DNA of 64,000 nucleotides from Evansella cellulosilytica DSM 2522 (GCF_000177235.2 NC_014829.1:124001-188000), one strand, 5' to 3'. Shown: positions 45,958 through 55,462, counted from the first letter of the stretch. The notes: generated from the letters alone by a model not told the origin. Translations and numbers: made by a program.

Positions 45958-46095
45958 AGAGGTATGAAAGCTCATACCCATGTCAATAATGGTTTAAGAG
46001 TCTTAAAAGTATTGACGGTATCGTGACAGGTTCGGGATGTGCCCAATGAGGGATTCCGGTTGGACGAACAGATTCAACCGGGGTTTCGACGTTTT
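45958..46095 (+). promoter_or_regulatory. Structured leader between rpsK and rpoA
   Basis: Two hairpins: GGTATGA-AAGC-TCATACC (about 45961-45979) and CCGGTTG/CAACCGG (about 46056-46081), in a 162 nt gap much longer than the others in the operon. No T-run follows, so they look like a processing or translational control site, not a terminator. Inference. Confidence 0.4.
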
Positions 46096-46112
46096 GAAGG
46101 AGGGTTTGTTTA

Positions 46113-47057
46113 ATGATCGAAATAGAAAAGCCAAAAATTGAAGCAGTTGAAGTAAGTGAAGATGGTTCGTACGGGAAATTTGTTGTAGAGCCATTAGAGA
46201 GAGGATACGGAACAACGCTTGGAAATTCTTTGCGTAGAATTCTATTATCTTCCCTACCAGGTTCTGCAGTTACTAGTGTTCAGTTTGATGGAGTACTGCA
46301 TGAATTTTCTACGATTGAGGGTGTAGTAGAAGACATCACCTCTATCATTCTTAACTTAAAGAAACTAGCTCTAAAAATTTACTCAGATGAAGAAAAAACA
46401 TTAGAAATTGAAGCGACAGGAGAAGGGGTAGTCACTGCTGCGGATTTTATGCATGATAGTGATGTGGAGGTTTTAAACCCTGACCTCCATATTGCAACTC
46501 TTTCGAAGGGTGCTCAATTTCATATGAAGGTTGCAGCTAACAGAGGAAGAGGATATGTTCCTGCTGAAGGAAATAAATCTGAAGAACTTCCTATCGGTGT
46601 CATTCCAGTTGATTCTATATACACACCAGTAGCACGTGTAAATTATCAAGTGGAAAACACACGTGTAGGTCAAATTACGAACTACGATAAATTGACACTA
46701 GACGTTTGGACTGATGGAAGCACTAGACCTGAGGAAGCTGTATCACTTGGCGCAAAAATCTTAACTGAGCATTTAAATATCTTTGTAGGATTGACTGACC
46801 AAGCTCAACATGCAGAGATTATGGTTGAGAAAGAAGAAGACCAAAAAGAAAAAGTGCTTGAAATGACGATCGAAGAATTAGACTTATCTGTTCGTTCGTA
46901 TAACTGCTTAAAACGAGCAGGTATTAATACAGTGCAAGAATTAACGCACAAATCAGAAGAAGATATGATGAAGGTACGTAACCTTGGAAGAAAGTCTCTT
47001 GAAGAGGTTCAAGAGAAACTTGCTGAATTAGGTTTAGGACTTCGTAAGGAAGAATAG
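46113..47057 (+). CDS. rpoA: DNA-directed RNA polymerase subunit alpha
   Basis: 314 aa. N-terminal assembly domain with [20 protein letters not shown]; acidic linker ([12 protein letters not shown]); C-terminal domain with [16 protein letters not shown] and [11 protein letters not shown], which binds UP elements and activators. GAAGGAGGG precedes ATG. Located between rpsK and rplQ as in all Bacilli. Confidence 0.98.
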   Translation: MIEIEKPKIEAVEVSEDGSYGKFVVEPLERGYGTTLGNSLRRILLSSLPGSAVTSVQFDGVLHEFSTIEGVVEDITSIILNLKKLALKIYSDEEKTLEIEATGEGVVTAADFMHDSDVEVLNPDLHIATLSKGAQFHMKVAANRGRGYVPAEGNKSEELPIGVIPVDSIYTPVARVNYQVENTRVGQITNYDKLTLDVWTDGSTRPEEAVSLGAKILTEHLNIFVGLTDQAQHAEIMVEKEEDQKEKVLEMTIEELDLSVRSYNCLKRAGINTVQELTHKSEEDMMKVRNLGRKSLEEVQEKLAELGLGLRKEE

Positions 47058-47126
47058 ATTTATTTTTCCCATACTTCACTTGGTAATATTATACCTAGAA
47101 TTTTGACTTGAGAAGGAGGGACTCCC

Positions 47127-47489
47127 ATGGGCTATAGAAAATTAGGTCGTGATAGCAGCGCACGTAAAGCTTTATTTCGTGACTTAGCTACTGATTTAAT
47201 CATCAATGAGCGCATCGAAACAACAGTACCTAAAGCGAAAGAGCTTCGTTCCGTTGTTGAGCAAATGATTACACTTGGTAAACGTGGTGACTTACACGCA
47301 CGTCGTCAAGTAGCTGCATTTGTACGGAATGAAGTTGCTGACACTGAAACAGGACAAGATGCAATTCAGAAATTATTTGATGATATCGCACCACGTTATG
47401 AAGAGCGTCAAGGTGGTTACACACGCGTTCTTAAACTGGGACCTCGTCGTGGAGACGGTGCAGAAATGGCAATTATCGAGCTTGTTTAA
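47127..47489 (+). CDS. rplQ: 50S ribosomal protein L17
   Basis: 120 aa; exit-tunnel protein. [20 protein letters not shown] and [20 protein letters not shown] are conserved. Last gene of the alpha operon, followed by a terminator. Confidence 0.97.
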   Translation: MGYRKLGRDSSARKALFRDLATDLIINERIETTVPKAKELRSVVEQMITLGKRGDLHARRQVAAFVRNEVADTETGQDAIQKLFDDIAPRYEERQGGYTRVLKLGPRRGDGAEMAIIELV

Positions 47490-47589
47490 TTGTCTAAAAA
47501 GTCTCGACAGTTCGAATTTACTTATTGAGACAAACAATTTCATTTGATATAGGAAGAATAATCATATCAAATTAACGAAATGATTCTTC

Positions 47590-47643
47590 AAAAGGGCGCA
47601 ACACCAGAACTTCCAACTATTCTGGTGCTATGCCCTTTTTTTG
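47590..47643 (+). terminator. Terminator of the S10-spc-alpha superoperon
   Basis: AAAAGGGC with GCCCTTTT outside and CACCAGA with TCTGGTG inside form a long two-part stem; T-run follows. Confidence 0.9.
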
Positions 47644-47722
47644 TACCATCTATTGTATCGGAGAAGCTACTATCTCTCCTTATTTTTATTTGTATGAAAG
47701 TACATTCATAGGGGCTGGATTA

Positions 47723-48562
47723 ATGAGCGAATTATTGGATATTGATCATGTATGTTTACGATACAATACAGAGCACGACTTAGCGCTACGTAATATTACA
47801 TTACGTATCTTTGAAGGGGAAAATATAGCAATAGTCGGTCATAACGGTTCCGGAAAGTCTACTTTAGCTAAAGTCATTTGCGGTGTGTTACAACCTACTA
47901 GTGGAAAAATGGATGTGAATGGACTAAATATTTGTGATGAAAACTATCGTTCACAAATAAGTAGATATGTCTCAATCGTTTTTCAAAACCCTGATAATCA
48001 AATTGTGGCCCCTACTGTTGAGGATGACGTAGCATTTAGTCTAGAAAATATAGGCACTCCACGAGAAGAAATGATAAAGCGTGTACAAGAAAGTATTAGT
48101 AAACTTGGACTTTCAGGATTAGAAAAAACAGATCCACATCATTTATCAGGCGGACAAAAGCAGCGTGTTGCTTTAGCTGGAGCTTTGGCGATGAGACCGA
48201 AAATACTAGTATTGGATGAAGCGACATCTATGCTAGACCCAAAGGGAAGAGCTGAAGTACAATATTATTTAAATAAAATAAATGTCGAGGATCGTGTCAC
48301 GATTATTTCTATTACACACGACCTTTCCGTAGCGATGAAAGCAGACCGTATCATCGTTATGAAGGAAGGGGCGATTGTTGCAGATGAAAAGCCATCCATG
48401 ATACTAACGAATGATCACATACTAAAAGAGACTAGTTTAAAAAAGCCATTTATGTATGAAATAATAGGTGAGCTTCAAGCGAGGGGAGTAAATTTCCCTG
48501 AAACAATTCATTCCGAGGAAGAGTTGGTGTCGCAATTATGCAAATTAAAACAGAGGCATTAA
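47723..48562 (+). CDS. ecfA1: ECF transporter ATPase EcfA1 (CbiO1/YbxA)
   Basis: 279 aa ATPase of the shared energy-coupling module for vitamin and metal uptake. Walker A GHNGSGKST, Q-loop FQNPDNQIV, signature LSGGQKQR, Walker B ILVLDEATSMLDP, His in ISITHDL. ATG 47723 gives the conserved MSELLDIDHVCLRY; the frame stays open to 47630 but enters the preceding terminator. It overlaps ecfA2 by 25 nt. Confidence 0.94.
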   Translation: MSELLDIDHVCLRYNTEHDLALRNITLRIFEGENIAIVGHNGSGKSTLAKVICGVLQPTSGKMDVNGLNICDENYRSQISRYVSIVFQNPDNQIVAPTVEDDVAFSLENIGTPREEMIKRVQESISKLGLSGLEKTDPHHLSGGQKQRVALAGALAMRPKILVLDEATSMLDPKGRAEVQYYLNKINVEDRVTIISITHDLSVAMKADRIIVMKEGAIVADEKPSMILTNDHILKETSLKKPFMYEIIGELQARGVNFPETIHSEEELVSQLCKLKQRH

Positions 48563-49413
48563 ACTATACATATAAGAAAAATACGCCATTTGAAAAGAAA
48601 GCGATAAGAGATATTAATGTCACTATACCAGCTAATTCTTTTAATGTAATGATTGGTAAAACCGGATCTGGAAAATCAACTTTGCTTCAATTATTAAATG
48701 GCATGCTAGTCCCTACATCAGGAAATGTAGTCATTGGCGAATACACGATTAATTCTAAAATAAAGAAAAAAAGCTTGCATCCAATACGCAAAGTAGTAGG
48801 TACAGTTTTTCAAAATCCTGAAAATCAGCTATTTAGCGATACGGTTTTGCAGGATGTAATGTATGGTCCGTTAAATTTTGGTTTTACTAAACGACAGTCA
48901 GAAGCTCAGGCGAGGGAAGCGATGGAGCTAGTAGGAATTGCTGAATCGTTATTTAGCCGATCACCTTTCCAGCTCAGTGGTGGTCAAATGAGGAGAGTAG
49001 CGATAGCGGGGGTGCTCGCATGTCAACCGAAGGTCCTCTTTTTAGACGAGCCCACAGCTGGGTTAGATCCACAAGGCCATGACGATATCATGACGTTATT
49101 CCAAAAATGGTATAAAGAACGAGAGGATCGTTCTATTATTCTCATCACACACGAAATGGAAGATGCTGCAAAATACGGTGATAATATCTATATATTGCAC
49201 GAAGGGGAAATTGTATTAGAAGGTCATCGTACAGAAATTTTCCAACAAGTAGAGTTACTAGATAAACTCGGATTGGATATTCCAGTTGCTAGTAGGTTAT
49301 TAAGTAAATTAAAGGAAGCAAGTGGTGAAAATATCGCGGTAGCTCAATACGACGTTCAAGGAGTCGTGAAGGAGTTGTTATCTTTTATCGGAAGGAATAA
49401 AAAGGATGTTTGA
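48538..49413 (+). CDS. ecfA2: ECF transporter ATPase EcfA2 (CbiO2/YbaE)
   Basis: 291 aa. Walker A GKTGSGKST, FQNPENQLFSDTV, signature LSGGQMRR, Walker B VLFLDEPTAGLDP, His in LITHEME. Forms a heterodimer with EcfA1. ATG 48538 lies inside the ecfA1 end, GGAAGAG site upstream; the stop overlaps ecfT by 8 nt, so the three are coupled. Confidence 0.94.
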   Translation: MQIKTEALNYTYKKNTPFEKKAIRDINVTIPANSFNVMIGKTGSGKSTLLQLLNGMLVPTSGNVVIGEYTINSKIKKKSLHPIRKVVGTVFQNPENQLFSDTVLQDVMYGPLNFGFTKRQSEAQAREAMELVGIAESLFSRSPFQLSGGQMRRVAIAGVLACQPKVLFLDEPTAGLDPQGHDDIMTLFQKWYKEREDRSIILITHEMEDAAKYGDNIYILHEGEIVLEGHRTEIFQQVELLDKLGLDIPVASRLLSKLKEASGENIAVAQYDVQGVVKELLSFIGRNKKDV

Positions 49414-50206
49414 CCATGTTATTATCGGACAATATGTATCTAGTAACTCGTTTATACATCGACTAGATGCTAGGGCAAAATTACTATGCTTGATAGTATT
49501 TATTGCCATTCTTTTTGTTTATCGTCATCCATTTGTAATGGCGTCAGCGAGTATTCTTTTAGTAATAGCTTTTATTTTAGCAAGGATACCTATTATATAT
49601 TATTTGAAAGGGCTGCGTTTCGTAGTACTCATGATAACTTTTACTTTTTTATTTCATGCTCTTTTTCAAGGTGGAGATATATTGTTATTGGAAACACCGA
49701 TAGCAAATGTATATCTTGAAGGATTAATAGAGGGCGGCTACTTTGCATTAAGGTTATTGATGATCTTTATTTTTGCATCTTTACTATCATTGACGACGAC
49801 ACCAGTAGAGCTGACAGATGGATTAGAGAAGCTATTAAGTCCTTTGAAAAAGCTAAAGCTACCTATTCATGAGCTCGCGTTTATGATGGGGATCTCGATG
49901 CGGTTTATTCCTATTTTAAGTGACGAAGCAGAAAAGATTATTAAAGCCCAAACCGCAAGAGGAGCTCATTTTTCTTCTGGTTCTTTGTGGAAAAGATTGA
50001 CCGCGTTTATTCCAATTTTCATTCCTCTTTTTGTTCGAGCTTTAAATAGAGCTGAGGAGGTTGCTATAGCGATGGAAGCACGAGGGTATACTGGTGGTGA
50101 AGGAAGAACAAAGCTACGTGACATGAGATGGCGTCAAATGGACACAGCATCATTAAGTATTTTTTGTTGTTTTTTGATCGTGGCTATCATTTTGAGGTTT
50201 TCATAA
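49406..50206 (+). CDS. ecfT: ECF transporter transmembrane subunit EcfT (YbaF)
   Basis: 266 aa membrane protein with about five hydrophobic helices. The two coupling motifs Ala-Arg-Gly (QTARGAH and MEARGYTGG) that dock onto the ATPases are clear. It recruits interchangeable substrate-binding S components encoded elsewhere. Confidence 0.94.
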   Translation: MFDHVIIGQYVSSNSFIHRLDARAKLLCLIVFIAILFVYRHPFVMASASILLVIAFILARIPIIYYLKGLRFVVLMITFTFLFHALFQGGDILLLETPIANVYLEGLIEGGYFALRLLMIFIFASLLSLTTTPVELTDGLEKLLSPLKKLKLPIHELAFMMGISMRFIPILSDEAEKIIKAQTARGAHFSSGSLWKRLTAFIPIFIPLFVRALNRAEEVAIAMEARGYTGGEGRTKLRDMRWRQMDTASLSIFCCFLIVAIILRFS

Positions 50207-50224
50207 GGGAGGAGGGATGACTAC

Positions 50225-51007
50225 GTGAAACGAGTAAAAGGGATCGTTACATATGATGGTACAAAATATTCGGGCTATCAAGTACAAGTAGATAAAAAGA
50301 CAATACAAGCCGAATTAGAAAAGGCGTTAGCTAAAATACATAAAGCTGATTCGTGGAACGTAGTGAGCTCTGGAAGAACAGATACAGGTGTACATAGTCT
50401 TGGGCAGACGATTCATTTTGACACATCACTTTCTATACCTGAGGAACGTTGGCCACAGGCTTTCAATAGACTATTACCAGATGATATACAAGTAAGAGAC
50501 CTCCAGTATGTTCATCATGATTTTCATGCCAGGTTTGATAGTGTCGGGAAAAAGTATGTTTATAAAGTGAATACTGCACGAGAAAAAGATATTTTTAAGC
50601 GGAATTTTGTTTACCATCACCCTTACGTACTTTCTTATGAAAAGATGCTGGAAGCGGCCATGCATCTTGAGGGGACACATGACTTTACTAGTTTTTCCTC
50701 TCCGCGAACGGATGTTATTGATAAAGTGAGAACGATTTATGCTATTGAACTAGAAAAAAATGGTGATGAATGGACTTTTACTTATATAGGAAATGGATTT
50801 TTGTATCAGATGGTAAGGGTGTTAACTGGTACATTACTCCATGTTGGTAAAGGGAAAATAAGACCAGAAGAGATCCCTGAAATCTTTGAAGGGAAGGACC
50901 GCTCCCTCGCTGGACCATCAATACCAGGCACAGGGCTTTATTTAACAAATGTATACTATGATCAAGAAGCGCTTGAAGTGGCAGTGAAAAACTTGAAGCA
51001 TTCATAG
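50225..51007 (+). CDS. truA: tRNA pseudouridine(38-40) synthase
   Basis: 260 aa; modifies U38-U40 in anticodon stem-loops. Catalytic Asp in GRTDTGVHSLGQ; GNGFLYQMVR motif near the C-terminus. GTG start after GGAGGAGGG, 18 nt from ecfT. It is slightly longer at the C-terminus than the B. subtilis enzyme. Confidence 0.95.
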   Translation: MKRVKGIVTYDGTKYSGYQVQVDKKTIQAELEKALAKIHKADSWNVVSSGRTDTGVHSLGQTIHFDTSLSIPEERWPQAFNRLLPDDIQVRDLQYVHHDFHARFDSVGKKYVYKVNTAREKDIFKRNFVYHHPYVLSYEKMLEAAMHLEGTHDFTSFSSPRTDVIDKVRTIYAIELEKNGDEWTFTYIGNGFLYQMVRVLTGTLLHVGKGKIRPEEIPEIFEGKDRSLAGPSIPGTGLYLTNVYYDQEALEVAVKNLKHS

Positions 51008-51076
51008 AATAGTGTCATCGATAAGGTCAGTTTTAAAAAAAAATGAAAAGACAACGAAACCTGGTGTAACATTTTA

Positions 51077-51105
51077 TTGACATGAGTATTCATATGTTAT
51101 ATGAT
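51077..51105 (+). promoter_or_regulatory. Sigma-A promoter of rplM-rpsI
   Basis: TTGACA (51077-51082), 17 bp, TATGAT (51100-51105): strong match, about 100 nt before rplM. Confidence 0.8.
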
Positions 51106-51106
51106 G

Positions 51107-51195
51107 ATATACGGTATTCTTATGCCCACTAGCCCCGGGTACGGAATCTACAGTTGATATTTGACGCTAAAGTTTTTGTGAAAGTTTATTAGGAG
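51107..51195 (+). promoter_or_regulatory. L13 ribosomal protein leader (probable)
   Basis: The untranslated region between promoter and rplM contains ACGGTATTC and CCCCGGGTACGGAATC blocks that can pair partly. The known Firmicutes L13 leader stands at this position; assignment rests on position more than on a checked fold. Confidence 0.5.
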
Positions 51196-51203
51196 GGAAA
51201 CAA

Positions 51204-51641
51204 ATGCGTACGACATATATGGCAAAGCCAAGTGAAGTAAACCGTAAATGGTATGTTGTAGACGCTGAAGGACAAACATTAGGTCGCCTAGCGAGTGAAG
51301 TTGCAAGCATCCTTCGCGGTAAACATAAACCAACATTCACACCGCACATTGACACAGGAGATCACGTGATCTTAATCAATGCGGAGAAGATTCATTTAAC
51401 AGGAAACAAATTAGCAGACAAGAAATATTACCGTCATAGCCAATATCCAGGTAGTCTTAAAACGACGACTGCTCAGGAAATGCTTGACAAGAAACCTGAA
51501 AGAGTGCTCGAGTTAGCGATTAAAGGAATGCTTCCAAAGAATTCTCTTGGTCGTAAACAAGGCATGAAGCTTCATGTATATGCAGGAAGCGAACACCCAC
51601 ATCAAGCTCAACAACCGGAAGTATACGAACTACGCGGTTAA
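51204..51641 (+). CDS. rplM: 50S ribosomal protein L13
   Basis: 145 aa early assembly protein. [36 protein letters not shown] and [12 protein letters not shown] are diagnostic. GGAGGG 8 nt before ATG. Operon with rpsI, 20 nt apart. Confidence 0.97.
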   Translation: MRTTYMAKPSEVNRKWYVVDAEGQTLGRLASEVASILRGKHKPTFTPHIDTGDHVILINAEKIHLTGNKLADKKYYRHSQYPGSLKTTTAQEMLDKKPERVLELAIKGMLPKNSLGRKQGMKLHVYAGSEHPHQAQQPEVYELRG

Positions 51642-51661
51642 TATAGAAGGAGGTAATTTAC

Positions 51662-52054
51662 ATGGCACAAGTTCAATATTATGGAACAGGTCGTCGTAAG
51701 AACTCCGTTGCACGTGTGCGTTTAGTTCCGGGAGACGGACGCATCGTAATTAACAACAGAGACATTAACGACTACTTTGACCTTGAAACTTTAAAGTTAA
51801 TTGTTAAACAACCATTAGTAGAAACACAAACAGAAGGTACGTATGACGTACTTGTAAATGTTAAAGGTGGAGGCTACACAGGACAAGCGGGTGCTATCCG
51901 TCACGGAGTTGCACGTGCACTTCTAGGTGCTGACCCTGAGTACCGTGGTTCACTTAAAAAAGCTGGATTCTTGACTCGTGACGCTCGTATGAAAGAGCGT
52001 AAGAAATACGGTCTTAAAGCAGCTCGTCGTGCACCTCAGTTCTCAAAGCGTTAA
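51662..52054 (+). CDS. rpsI: 30S ribosomal protein S9
   Basis: 130 aa; its C-terminal tail (RRAPQFSKR, ending in Lys-Arg) reaches the P-site tRNA anticodon loop. [19 protein letters not shown] and [19 protein letters not shown] are conserved. The intact 3' end lies next to an integrase remnant. Confidence 0.97.
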   Translation: MAQVQYYGTGRRKNSVARVRLVPGDGRIVINNRDINDYFDLETLKLIVKQPLVETQTEGTYDVLVNVKGGGYTGQAGAIRHGVARALLGADPEYRGSLKKAGFLTRDARMKERKKYGLKAARRAPQFSKR

Positions 52055-52077
52055 TATCCTTGTTATACAAGGGATCA

Positions 52078-52117
52078 AGCCCTCTTTGCTCATCAATGGA
52101 GCAGAGAGGGTTTTTTC
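52078..52117 (+). terminator. Terminator of rplM-rpsI
   Basis: CCCTCTTTGCTC pairs with GAGCAGAGAGGG, then six T. Confidence 0.93.
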
Positions 52118-52147
52118 GTGTCCAAATATGGAATTGAATACCCCGCG

Positions 52148-52562
52148 CTAAAATGTCATGTACTTTTGGAACATCTCCGCTGTTTTCTCCTTCGCTTCAT
52201 CGGTCATATGAGTGTAAATATTCATCGTCGTTTGAATATCTGTATGGGAGAGCCGAGCTTGTACATCTTTGATGGAAGCACCAGCTACAGGCATCAAACT
52301 GGCATGTGTATGCCTAAAGGCGTGAACATTTATTTTCGGGAGCTCTAGGTTCTTTTTGTAGATTTGCTCCAGCTTTTCATTCAAGTAAGCCAGTCGGCAA
52401 TAATCCATATCATGTTTAAACGGATTATAGACCGTAAAGACAGGCTGTTTATCATCAGATTGAAAAGAAGTCGAAAGTTCTAACGTCAGATAGCGCTGTA
52501 TTTGCTTGCTACGCCATTTCTTTAAGATCACCAGATTTTCATCGTCTACACTAACCTCACTC
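52148..52562 (-). pseudogene. Tyrosine recombinase (phage/ICE integrase), C-terminal remnant
   Basis: About 138 residues related to the catalytic half of Int-family recombinases. HAFRHTHAS gives the His-x2-Arg-x2-His box, ARLSH the next His and TMNIYTHMT the nucleophilic Tyr. The arm-binding and core-binding domains and the first catalytic Arg are missing. The open frame continues to 52639, but those 26 residues (MEIIYKFCKIF...) are unlike integrases. Its end points at rpsI, a gene whose 3' end is a known insertion site for integrative elements in streptococci. A non-functional relic. Confidence 0.85.
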
Positions 52563-52667
52563 CGTTGTTGATTAATACGATAAAAAAGTTTTTTTGCATA
52601 AAAGGAAAATATTTTACAAAATTTATATATTATTTCCAATTTATTGTGGTATTATGTAGTGGAAAAT

Positions 52668-53086
52668 AACAAAATAAGGAGTAATCTGAGTAAACTGTAA
52701 GTTTCAGTAATGTTAATGCTATTTTTGCTGTGTTAGTTTCGTTTACCGCCTTAACCGCACAAGAATCCGTTTGAAGTTAAGCACGACGATGAATCTAGAG
52801 GTGCTAGAAAACGTTGAAGTGTCTCCCGAACTACCCGCCCTACGTAGATAGTGGAGAAGGAGAAATTTCCCCATTCGGTATAGGTATACCGCGTGATGTA
52901 AGGGACATCAGTAGAAAGGGTCAATATGACTTTCGAGGAAAGGCATCAAGGTCTGATTTTTTATAGAACTTTGAATGTGCTCCTGGCGCAATCCTTTTTT
53001 CGATCGAAAGCAGGTTGAGCAGTACAAATAACGAATATGTAAAATTTCATGGTCCTAGTGATTCCACATACTATTTTTCAAACGCC
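52668..53086 (+). pseudogene. Degenerate gene for a small secreted protein
   Basis: No single open frame, but joined frames read as one protein. An AAGGAG site (52676-52681) and signal-like VSFSNVNAIFAVLVSF start about 52697; then HKNPFEVKHDDESRGARKR (from 52758); VSPELPA (from 52817); YVDSGEGEISPFGIGIPRDV and following RDISRKGQYDFRGKASRSDF (from 52840), a stop, then EYVKFHGPSDSTYYFSN near the end. At least three frameshifts, one or more stops and a lost start codon. It recalls small exported proteins of Bacilli with SGEG-x-I-x-PFGIGIP (from memory). Confidence 0.65.
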
Positions 53087-53112
53087 AAAGCTATTCTTGG
53101 CGTTTGTCTTTA
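53080..53112 (+). terminator. Terminator after the secreted-protein pseudogene
   Basis: AAACGCCAA (53080-53088) pairs with TTGGCGTTT (53097-53105), followed by GTCTTTAT. Confidence 0.8.
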
Positions 53113-53143
53113 TGTCACACATTTACATTAAGGGAGAACATTC

Positions 53144-53929
53144 ATGACAAGCACTCAGCTGAAAATTATTGCACTGATCGCCATGTTTATTGACCATTAT
53201 GGATTATTCATATCGGGGACGCCAGAATGGATGGGCTGGATAGGGAGGATTGCAGCGCCAGTCTTTATTTATTGCGTAGTTATCGGTTTTCAAAACACGT
53301 CTAACAGGACAAAGTATTTGGTACGTTTAGGGGTAGCTGCAATCGGAATGAGCTTTATAAATCTATTTATAAATTTACGTCTCTTCTATACAGATTTGAG
53401 CGGACCGTATCTTGAGCTGAACTTCTTCGCTACTTTATTTTTAATAGCATTCCTAATTATGCTACTGGAAAATAAGAGGATAAAACTTCTTCTATTGTTC
53501 TTTGCTTGGCAAATTATTTCTTTTATCCTATTTGGCTTACTGGAAGTTTTCGGGTTGCAACCTCAGCCATTCGCAATTTTTACAGCTCAAATTTCTGGGA
53601 ATGTTCTTGTAGTTGAGGGCGGCCCTCTTATCATTCTACTAGGTGTTTCCTTTTATTTTGCAAACGATAATAGATGGACAGTTACTGCGGGTTATAGTTT
53701 TTATTGTCTTGCAATATTTTACTCTGTGCGAAGGTGGGGGTGGCGTCTTGAAGGATTATACCAACATTTGTTTGGGTTTGCTGACTATCAATGGATGATG
53801 ATTTTCGCATTACCTCTCTTTCTGTTATACAATGGTAAAAAAGGAATTGGTTTAAAGTACTTATTCTACATATTTTACCCTTTACACATCGTAATACTTT
53901 GGTATATAGGTACACATATACTATCATGA
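53144..53929 (+). CDS. TraX family membrane protein
   Basis: 261 aa with about eight hydrophobic segments. The N-terminus STQLKIIALIAMFIDHYG and the C-terminus LKYLFYIFYPLHIVILWYIG are typical of the TraX family, whose founding member acetylates F-pilin; the Firmicutes members are of unknown function. AAGGGAG precedes ATG. It is absent from this place in B. subtilis and sits beside an integrase relic, so it may be cargo left by an excised or decayed element. No transfer genes are present. Confidence 0.85.
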   Translation: MTSTQLKIIALIAMFIDHYGLFISGTPEWMGWIGRIAAPVFIYCVVIGFQNTSNRTKYLVRLGVAAIGMSFINLFINLRLFYTDLSGPYLELNFFATLFLIAFLIMLLENKRIKLLLLFFAWQIISFILFGLLEVFGLQPQPFAIFTAQISGNVLVVEGGPLIILLGVSFYFANDNRWTVTAGYSFYCLAIFYSVRRWGWRLEGLYQHLFGFADYQWMMIFALPLFLLYNGKKGIGLKYLFYIFYPLHIVILWYIGTHILS

Positions 53930-54233
53930 TAATTGTAGAATGATGTATGTGCACTTGCTGTTCTCGCGGGAGTATTTTTGGCATTAATAAAATATATAAT
54001 GAGAAAATATGAGTGAAAATAAAAATGATTTCCTTGGAAATACAATCCTTTATAGGTGTACAAAGGGTTGTATTTTTTTATGTCTTTATCATTTTAACCA
54101 TATGAATAGAAGGTAAGATAAGGATACACTAATCATTCCCATGGACATAATCCACTATGTATTCCAAGTTTTTTCCCTTATGAAATAAAAAACAAGTTCA
54201 ACACTAAGAGTAAAAAACAGAGGAGACATGGCG
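53930..54233. other. Interval with a possible gene fragment and a terminator
   Basis: Bases 53942-54016 read VCALAVLAGVFLALIKYI plus MRKYE and a stop without a start codon; this looks like the membrane-spanning C-terminus of a lost gene, though it is too short to be sure. The terminator 54039-54079 follows. The remainder holds only the ybaK ribosome binding site. Confidence 0.4.
54039..54079 (+). terminator. Intrinsic terminator downstream of traX-like gene
   Basis: AATACAATCCTTT pairs with AAAGGGTTGTATT (13 bp, one G-T), then T-run. Confidence 0.88.
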
Positions 54234-54671
54234 ATGAATGTAGTGACGGATTTAGGCGAAAGAAGGAGAAGGAAACAATGGAAGTTCGAGCGAAGTATGC
54301 TAAGAGCGTTATCAATAGAAGACATGCGCAAGGACGTTCAAGAGCAGTTTTTTGATCAGTTAGTCGGTCAATCTGTAGGTAAGCTATATTTAGTCGACTA
54401 TTGCTTAGATATTGGAATAGACGCATATCTCCTTGGTTCTGAGTTCGGACGTTTTGGGTATTACGGTGAGACTGCTGAGCAAGCACAACACCGTTGTATA
54501 GAAGAGATTAACGCATATATTGAGCAAACGACAGGCCAATTTAAGTCATGGTTCACGCTAGATGAAGTCGAAACGACGATACAACACGAAAAGAGCAGGG
54601 CATTTATACTGAGGTGGTGGAATAAAGGCTTTGCAGAAGGAGAAAAAAAGTACAGACTTAGGCTTCATTAA
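54234..54671 (+). CDS. ybaK: YbaK family protein (DUF2521)
   Basis: 145 aa conserved Bacillaceae protein of unknown function. No signal or membrane segment. A basic N-terminus (GERRRRKQWKFERSML) and the WWNKGFAEGEKKYRLRLH C-terminus are recognisable. AGGAG lies 8 nt before ATG 54234, too close to ATG 54228. It precedes cwlD as in B. subtilis, where ybaK and cwlD are neighbours. Confidence 0.85.
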   Translation: MNVVTDLGERRRRKQWKFERSMLRALSIEDMRKDVQEQFFDQLVGQSVGKLYLVDYCLDIGIDAYLLGSEFGRFGYYGETAEQAQHRCIEEINAYIEQTTGQFKSWFTLDEVETTIQHEKSRAFILRWWNKGFAEGEKKYRLRLH

Positions 54672-54741
54672 AAATTAATTTGATCATATTTTTAACCCTG
54701 TCCCATATATATGGAAAGGAAGGACAAAGGGGGACGGGGTT

Positions 54742-55461
54742 ATGCGAAGATCAAAATTAATTAAAATAGTAGCGATTGCATTAGCATTAGGGCTACTGAT
54801 CGTTGTCATTCAAATACAATTAAGCAGTAAAAATTCAACTGGTTGGCACTTGCCACTATCAGGTCAAGTCATCGTCATTGACCCTGGTCATGGAGGAATT
54901 GATGGAGGCGCATCTTCTAAAGCTGGTGATTTAGAAAAGGACATTACACTTCAAATTAGTTTTAAACTACGCGATTATCTTCAAGAATCAGGAGCACTTG
55001 TGTTAATGACAAGAGAGGGTGATCATGACCTAGCTTCTGATAGTACTTCAAGAGTACGGTCAAGAAAAGCAGAGGACTTAAGAAAACGGGTATCATTAAT
55101 TAATGATTCAAACGCAGATTTATTTGTCAGCATTCATCTTAACTCTATTCCGTCACCAAAGTGGCGTGGAGCGCAAACGTTTTATAACCGTGCAGTAGAA
55201 GGTAATGAAGAGCTTTCTAAGCACATTCAAGGTGAATTAAGAAGAAACCTTGAAAATACAACGAGAGAAGCAAAGCCTATCAATAGCGTGTATATTTTAC
55301 AACAAGCTAACGTAACTGGATCGTTAGTAGAGGTAGGTTTTTTATCAAATCCAAGTGAAGCGGAGCTATTAAGTACGAAGGATTATCAGCAAAAAGTAGC
55401 AGCCTCCATATATGAGGGGATATTAAGACATGCAAGCGGTGATCCGCTTCCTAGTTCATAA
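54742..55461 (+). CDS. cwlD: Germination-specific N-acetylmuramoyl-L-alanine amidase CwlD
   Basis: 239 aa; with PdaA it makes the muramic-delta-lactam of spore cortex. N-terminal membrane anchor/signal (about residues 7-26), then Amidase_3 domain: zinc His in DPGHGGIDGGA, Glu in LEKDITLQ, His in FVSIHLNS and catalytic Glu in LVEVGFLSNP. ATG after GGGGGACGGGG. Expected to be made by sigma-E/G. Confidence 0.94.
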   Translation: MRRSKLIKIVAIALALGLLIVVIQIQLSSKNSTGWHLPLSGQVIVIDPGHGGIDGGASSKAGDLEKDITLQISFKLRDYLQESGALVLMTREGDHDLASDSTSRVRSRKAEDLRKRVSLINDSNADLFVSIHLNSIPSPKWRGAQTFYNRAVEGNEELSKHIQGELRRNLENTTREAKPINSVYILQQANVTGSLVEVGFLSNPSEAELLSTKDYQQKVAASIYEGILRHASGDPLPSS

Positions 55462-55462
55462 C

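Noticed and set aside
52690-53080. Candidate structured non-coding RNA or riboswitch before the traX-like gene
   Set aside because: AGAGGTGC at 52797 briefly suggested a lysine riboswitch, but other conserved boxes are missing, and frame-by-frame reading shows a decayed secreted-protein gene instead.
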